Positions 4,520 to 8,365 of a DNA stretch of 8,365 bases are shown piece after piece. Made by a program: the position numbers and the translations under genes. Within the stretch, counting starts at the first letter, position 1. Each line of letters opens with the position of its first letter. Source of the DNA: Deltaproteobacteria bacterium (GTDB lineage Bacteria; Desulfobacterota; Desulfobaccia; Desulfobaccales; Desulfobaccaceae). Under the pieces are notes generated by a model. That model did not search any database and had not been told where the DNA came from. It saw only the letters and a list, made by a program, of their open reading frames with translations. The stretch spans positions 1-8,365 of the forward strand of contig VGSX01000145.1 in NCBI GenBank assembly GCA_016874895.1, written 5' to 3'.

Positions 4520-5694
4520 TGGGCCATCGAGAAGGAATGGAAGTATCCATCGCCGTCAGCCATGCGGTGCAACTGGCCCGGGCCGAAGCCATCGCCGCTT
4601 ACCCCATCACCCCCCAGACTCATATCGTGGAGCATCTCTCCGGCATGGTGGCCAACGGCGACCTGGAGGCCGAATTTATCAACGTGGAATCGGAACACTC
4701 GGCCATGAGCGCCTGCATCGGCATGTCCGCCACCGGGGCCCGCACCTACACGGCCACCAGTTCCCAGGGCCTGGCCCTGATGCACGAAATCCTGTTCATC
4801 GCCTCGGCCCTGCGCCTGCCCATCGTCATGACCGTGGCCAACCGGGCCCTCTCCGGCCCCCTGAGCATCTGGAACGACCACAGCGACATCATGGCCGCCA
4901 AGGACATCGGCTGGATCCAGATTTTTGTGGAAAACGGCCAGGAGGCCTTTGACCACACCATCATGGCCTTTAAGATCGCCGAAAACTCTAATGTCCTCAT
5001 CCCCACCATTATCAATATGGACGGCTTTATCCTCACCCATGTGGTGGAAGCGCATAATTTCGTGGATCAGGACATGGTGGATGCCTTCTTGCCCGGCTAT
5101 CACCCCCGCCATACCCTGGATCCGAAATATCCCGTCACCATGGGCGCCTTTGCCATGCCCGAGATCTACACCGAAGTCAAGATGAAGCATCAGGTGACCC
5201 TGATGAATTCCTATGAGCATATTGTCAAGGTGTGGCAGGAGTGGGGGGACCGCACCGGCCGGCGGTATCAGCCGGTGGAGCGCTACAAGACCGAGGGCGC
5301 CAAAACCCTTTTGCTCACCATGGGCTGCCTGGGTGAAGTGGCCGAAATCGCCGTGGATGAGCTCCGGGCCGCGGGGGAAGCCGTCGGCCTGGTGAAACTG
5401 CGCCTCTGGCGCCCCTTCCCCTTTGCCGACCTGCGGCAAGCCCTGGCCGGGGCCGACCTGGTCATCGTCTGCGACCGGGCCCTGTCCCCCGGCGGCGCCG
5501 CCCCCCCGGTTCTGGCCGAGCTGCGGAGCGCTTTTTATCCCCTGTCCTCTCGCCCCCAGATGCTGGGATTCATCGTCGGCCTGGGCGGCCGGGACGTCTC
5601 CCCGGAGAACTTTAAGGATATCCTGAAACGGGCCCAAGAGGAAAGCAGCCATGGTCCCACCCAGGAATTTTATCTGTACGGAGTGCGAGGTTGA
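4519..5694 (+). CDS. porA: Pyruvate:ferredoxin oxidoreductase alpha subunit
   Basis: A 391-residue alpha subunit, close to the usual 380-400. Domain I has YPITPQT (28-34) and the conserved glutamate region INVESEHSAM (54-63). The stretch TSSQGLALMHE (80-90) and VANRALSGPLSIWNDHSD (106-123) is characteristic of the pyruvate-type rather than the 2-oxoglutarate-type enzymes. The C-terminal transketolase-C-like domain begins near residue 255 and includes LLLTMGCLGEV and RLWRPFP. Alpha and beta together bind thiamine diphosphate and decarboxylate the 2-oxoacid. ATG 4519 follows GGAGG (4507-4511) at seven bases; the frame stays open upstream, but that part overlaps porD. The TGA overlaps the porB ATG by 1 nt. 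Pyruvate is the best guess; a branched-chain 2-oxoacid cannot be fully excluded. Confidence 0.93.
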   Translation: MGHREGMEVSIAVSHAVQLARAEAIAAYPITPQTHIVEHLSGMVANGDLEAEFINVESEHSAMSACIGMSATGARTYTATSSQGLALMHEILFIASALRLPIVMTVANRALSGPLSIWNDHSDIMAAKDIGWIQIFVENGQEAFDHTIMAFKIAENSNVLIPTIINMDGFILTHVVEAHNFVDQDMVDAFLPGYHPRHTLDPKYPVTMGAFAMPEIYTEVKMKHQVTLMNSYEHIVKVWQEWGDRTGRRYQPVERYKTEGAKTLLLTMGCLGEVAEIAVDELRAAGEAVGLVKLRLWRPFPFADLRQALAGADLVIVCDRALSPGGAAPPVLAELRSAFYPLSSRPQMLGFIVGLGGRDVSPENFKDILKRAQEESSHGPTQEFYLYGVRG

Positions 5695-6683
5695 TGGAAA
5701 AATTCGGTGTGGCTAACAGCCAAAAATACGATGTATACGCCTCCCGCCTGATGCCCCGGGAAGAGTTTTTTACTTCCGGGCACCGGTCCTGCCAGGGATG
5801 CGGGGAAGCCCTGGCAGTCCGCTGGGTCTGCAAGGCCATCGGCAAAGATGCCATTATCGCCCACGCCACCGGCTGTATGGAGATTGTCTCTTCCGGCTTC
5901 CCCCAAACCGCCTGGATGCATCCCTGGATCCACGTGGCCTTTGAAAACACCGCGGCCGTAGCCTCCGGCATCGAAACCGCCCTGCGCATCCTGCAGCGCA
6001 AAGGCAAACTGGGCACGCCCCCCAAAGTCGTGGCCATGGGCGGGGACGGGGCCACCACTGACATCGGCCTGCAAGCCCTGTCCGGGGCCATGGAACGATT
6101 CCACAATTTTACCTACGTCTGCTGGGACAACGAAGCCTATATGAATACCGGCATCCAGCGTTCCAGTTCCACGCCCTTCGGCGCCATGACCACCACCTCC
6201 CCTCCCGGCAAGCAGAGCATCGGCCAGAGCACCTGGAAGAAGAACATGGTGGCCATCGCCGTAGCCCACGGGATTCCTTATGTGGCCACCGCCAGCCCCA
6301 GCTATCCCTTCGACCTCTATTTCAAGGTGAAAAAGGCCATCGAAACTCCCGGGCCGGCCTATATCCACATTCTCTCGGTCTGCCCCACCGGCTGGCGCTC
6401 CGCCACCGATCTGAGCGTCCGTCTGGGCCGCCTGGCCGCCGAAACCGCGGTCTTTCCCCTCTATGAAGTGGTGGAGGGCCGCTATCGCATCACCATTGAA
6501 GTGCCCAAAATCCGGCCCATAAAAGACTATCTCAAACCCCAGGGCCGCTTCCGGCACCTCCGGGAGCCGGAGGTCAACTTTATCCAGCAGCAGATTCTGG
6601 AGCGCTATGAACTGTTATTAAAAAAGTGCGAAGCCCCCTACCCGGAATTTCCTTCGCTGACTCCTCCTGAGGAGGGTATCTAA
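5694..6683 (+). CDS. porB: Pyruvate:ferredoxin oxidoreductase beta subunit (TPP-binding)
   Basis: A 329-residue beta subunit that holds thiamine diphosphate and the proximal [4Fe-4S] cluster. Visible cluster ligands are C33 and C36 (HRSCQGCGEALA), C61 (TGCMEI) and C230 (SVCPTGW), the four-cysteine pattern known from POR. The TPP/Mg motif is MGGDGATTDIGLQALSGA (115-132), followed by DNEAYMNTGIQRSS (145-158), both nearly invariant in the family. The start is taken as ATG 5694 (TGATG overlap with porA). A TTG one codon earlier would leave no spacing behind GAGG (5687-5690), and even the ATG has only three bases, so coupling probably drives initiation. The stop overlaps the next gene by 1 nt. Confidence 0.94.
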   Translation: MEKFGVANSQKYDVYASRLMPREEFFTSGHRSCQGCGEALAVRWVCKAIGKDAIIAHATGCMEIVSSGFPQTAWMHPWIHVAFENTAAVASGIETALRILQRKGKLGTPPKVVAMGGDGATTDIGLQALSGAMERFHNFTYVCWDNEAYMNTGIQRSSSTPFGAMTTTSPPGKQSIGQSTWKKNMVAIAVAHGIPYVATASPSYPFDLYFKVKKAIETPGPAYIHILSVCPTGWRSATDLSVRLGRLAAETAVFPLYEVVEGRYRITIEVPKIRPIKDYLKPQGRFRHLREPEVNFIQQQILERYELLLKKCEAPYPEFPSLTPPEEGI

Positions 6684-7138
6684 TGGATCTCGAACGTTTA
6701 GAGGGCATCCTGGGCCGCTTTGACGGCCTGCCGGCCGACCTCATCCCGGTTCTCCAGGAAATCCAGGACAGCTATAATTATCTTCCCAAAGAAGAACTCA
6801 ATATCGTGGCCCAACGCCTGAACGTGCCCTTGAGCCAGATTTACAGCGTGGCCACCTTCTTTAAAATGTTCAGCCTGCTGCCCAAGGGCAAGCACGTCTG
6901 CCGGGTCTGTGTGGGCACCACCTGCCATTTGAAGGGTGGCCAGCGGCTGGCCGAATCCGTGGGGCACCGTCTGGGCGTCGACATCGGTTACACCACCAAG
7001 GACATGAACTTCACCCTGGAGACGGTGGGCTGCCTGGGCTCCTGCGCCCAGGCCCCGGTGATGATGATCGACGACACCTATTTCGCCCGGGTGACCGTGG
7101 ATAAAGTTCCCAAGATTATCAAACAATATCAGAAATAG
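6683..7138 (+). CDS. nuoE: NuoE-like [2Fe-2S] thioredoxin-fold subunit
   Basis: A 151-residue protein of the NuoE/HydC/HndA family. An N-terminal helical part (1-65, including LIPVLQEIQDSYNYLP and YSVATFFKMF) precedes a thioredoxin-like [2Fe-2S] domain with C76-x4-C81 (CVGTTC) and C117-x3-C121 (GCLGSCAQAPVM). C73 is an additional cysteine. Such proteins pair with NuoF-type flavoproteins to move electrons between NADH/FMN and iron-sulfur partners in the cytoplasm. ATG 6683 overlaps the porB stop by 1 nt and has GGAGGG (6671-6676) six bases upstream, so it is translated with the POR subunits. The symbol denotes the family; the short form and neighbours point to a hydrogenase/oxidoreductase module, not complex I. 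It ends at TAG. Confidence 0.92.
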   Translation: MDLERLEGILGRFDGLPADLIPVLQEIQDSYNYLPKEELNIVAQRLNVPLSQIYSVATFFKMFSLLPKGKHVCRVCVGTTCHLKGGQRLAESVGHRLGVDIGYTTKDMNFTLETVGCLGSCAQAPVMMIDDTYFARVTVDKVPKIIKQYQK

Positions 7139-7225
7139 GCCAAGGCGGGCCCTCGGGGGAGGCAATGCGCGGTTCTGTGCCATGCCCGGACGGCCGGCCC
7201 AAGGCCTAGAAGATGAGAATGACCT

Positions 7226-8365
7226 ATGCCCATCATTGAATCAGTCGACCACCTTACGGAATATCGGCGCCAGGTTAGAGCCAGACGAGATCCCAACCAG
7301 CTCCAGGTGCTGGTCTGCGGCGGCCCCGGTTGCCTGCCCCTGGGCAGCGAACCTCTGGCCGAGGCCTTCCAGGCGGAAATGGCGGCCAAAGGCCTCGAGG
7401 GCAAAGTCTTGTTAAAGACCACCGGCTGCCATGGCCTCTGCTCCCACGGGGTGCGCGTCCTCATCAGGCCCAAGGAAATTACTTATCAAAAAGTGACCCC
7501 GGAGGATGTGCCGGAAATCGTGGAAACCACCCTGATTAACCAAGGACTGGTGGAACGCCTCTTGTATCAGGACCCCCACAGCCAGGCGCCCTGCCCTCAC
7601 AAGGGGGATATCCCCTTCTACCAGTCGCAAAACCCCCTGGTCCTGCGCAAACTCGACATCATCGATCCGGAGAGTCTGGATGACTACCTGGCCTTTGGCG
7701 GCTACCGGACCCTGCGGAAGATCCTCTTTCAGATGACCCCGGAGCAGGTCATCGAGGCCGTGGAAAAGTCCGGCCTGCGCGGCCGGGGCGGCGGCGGCTT
7801 CGCCAGCGGCCGTAAATGGCGGCTCTGCCGGAATGCCCCCGGAGACGTCAAATTTGTCATCTGCAACGGCGATGAAGGCGACCCCGGGGCCTTCATGGAC
7901 CGGGCCATTATGGAGGGCGACCCCCACGCGGTCATCGAAGGGATGATTGTCGGAGCCTATGCCATCGGGGCCTTGCGGGGCTATATCTACGTCCGCCACG
8001 AATACCCCTTGGCCGTCAAACGCCTCCAGAAGGCCCTGGAGCAGGTCCGGGAGTTCGGATTTCTGGGCACCAAAATCCTGCGCTCCAATTTCTCCTTTGA
8101 TATAAAAATCAGTCAGGGGGCCGGGGCCTTTGTCTGCGGCGAGGAAACCGCCCTCATCGCCTCCATCGAGGGCAAAATCGGGGAACCCATGCCCCGTCCC
8201 CCCTATCCGGTCCAGGCCGGGCTGTTCGGTCTGCCCACTGTCATCAACAACGTCGAAACGTTGGCCAATGTCCCGGAAATCATCAATATGGGGCCGGAAT
8301 GGTTCGCGGCCATGGGCACCGACAACAGCAAGGGCACCAAGGTCTTCTCCCTGGTGGGCGCGGTG
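7226..8365 (+). CDS. nuoF: NuoF/HydB-like NADH-binding flavoprotein (partial, runs off the window)
   Basis: 380 codons are visible and the frame stays open to the last base. Residues 27-95 are a fused thioredoxin-like [2Fe-2S] domain with C31-x4-C36 and C68-x3-C72, which complex I NuoF lacks but HydB/HndC/FDH-type subunits have. The flavoprotein core shows the FMN/NADH glycine-rich motif LRGRGGGGFASGRKW (184-198), then CNGDEGDPGAFMDR (213-226), of the hydrogenase/FDH kind rather than complex I (ADESEPGT), GAGAFVCGEETAL (298-310) and GLPTVINNVETLANVP (335-350). The SLBB and C-terminal [4Fe-4S] regions lie beyond the window. The start is ATG 7226: an in-frame TGA sits at 7220-7222 and no earlier start exists. 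Its ribosome site is weak (GAG 7215-7217), and an 87-nt gap follows nuoE, unlike the overlaps upstream. Predicted role: NAD(H)/FMN electron exchange with the NuoE partner and, by inference, POR. Confidence 0.92.
   Translation, partial: MPIIESVDHLTEYRRQVRARRDPNQLQVLVCGGPGCLPLGSEPLAEAFQAEMAAKGLEGKVLLKTTGCHGLCSHGVRVLIRPKEITYQKVTPEDVPEIVETTLINQGLVERLLYQDPHSQAPCPHKGDIPFYQSQNPLVLRKLDIIDPESLDDYLAFGGYRTLRKILFQMTPEQVIEAVEKSGLRGRGGGGFASGRKWRLCRNAPGDVKFVICNGDEGDPGAFMDRAIMEGDPHAVIEGMIVGAYAIGALRGYIYVRHEYPLAVKRLQKALEQVREFGFLGTKILRSNFSFDIKISQGAGAFVCGEETALIASIEGKIGEPMPRPPYPVQAGLFGLPTVINNVETLANVPEIINMGPEWFAAMGTDNSKGTKVFSLVGAV

Noticed and set aside
4444..5652. 402-codon open frame on the - strand across porA
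   Set aside because: It is antisense to a clear porA gene and its His/Gly/Ala-rich composition is the usual mirror of GC-rich codons.
5670..6557. 295-codon open frame on the - strand across porB
   Set aside because: It mirrors porB, which has complete TPP and cluster motifs; the antisense product shows no family features.

Overview
This 8.4-kb window reads as a GC-rich anaerobe chromosome, most plausibly a sulfate-reducing or syntrophic member of the Desulfobacterota. That placement is inferred from gene content: oxygen-sensitive 2-oxoacid:ferredoxin oxidoreductase, NuoE/NuoF-type NADH modules and a rubrerythrin-like diiron protein. No taxonomic marker beyond one tRNA is present. All confident genes are on the + strand.

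Layout. Positions 1-212 hold a possible 3' end of an upstream gene and a short GC-rich palindrome. At 213-1515 lie a ferritin-like (rubrerythrin-type) diiron protein and a metallo-beta-lactamase-fold hydrolase 19 bp apart, probably one transcript. At 1804-2559 is an intact reading frame with the backbone of an ABC-transporter ATPase but with every catalytic motif replaced. It sits between two ~92% identical 147-bp imperfect palindromes (1545-1691 and 2664-2810). These look like copies of a small non-autonomous mobile element: both have heptad-built terminal inverted repeats, and the first is bounded by a perfect 8-bp direct repeat. The second copy lies 12 bp upstream of a tRNA-Ser(GGA) gene (2823-2915). 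About 750 bp without a convincing gene follow, containing several short palindromes and repeats, a decayed coding-like stretch on the - strand, and a promoter-like region with an AT-rich leader.

From 3672 to the window end runs one tightly packed operon: porG, porD, porA, porB (four-subunit pyruvate:ferredoxin oxidoreductase), then a NuoE-like [2Fe-2S] protein and a NuoF-like FMN/NADH flavoprotein that runs off the window. The first five genes are joined by 1-4 nt stop/start overlaps. PorA and PorB should decarboxylate the 2-oxoacid on thiamine diphosphate, PorG should handle the CoA/acyl step, and PorD should pass electrons out through two [4Fe-4S] clusters. The NuoE/NuoF pair is of the hydrogenase/formate-dehydrogenase (HydC/HydB, HndA/HndC) type rather than the complex I type, and could connect this electron flow to NAD(H). 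The physical coupling of the two modules is seen in the sequence; an NAD-linked or electron-bifurcating 2-oxoacid oxidoreductase is inference.

The items most worth a second look are the POR-NuoEF operon, the motif-less ABC ATPase, and the 147-bp repeat family.
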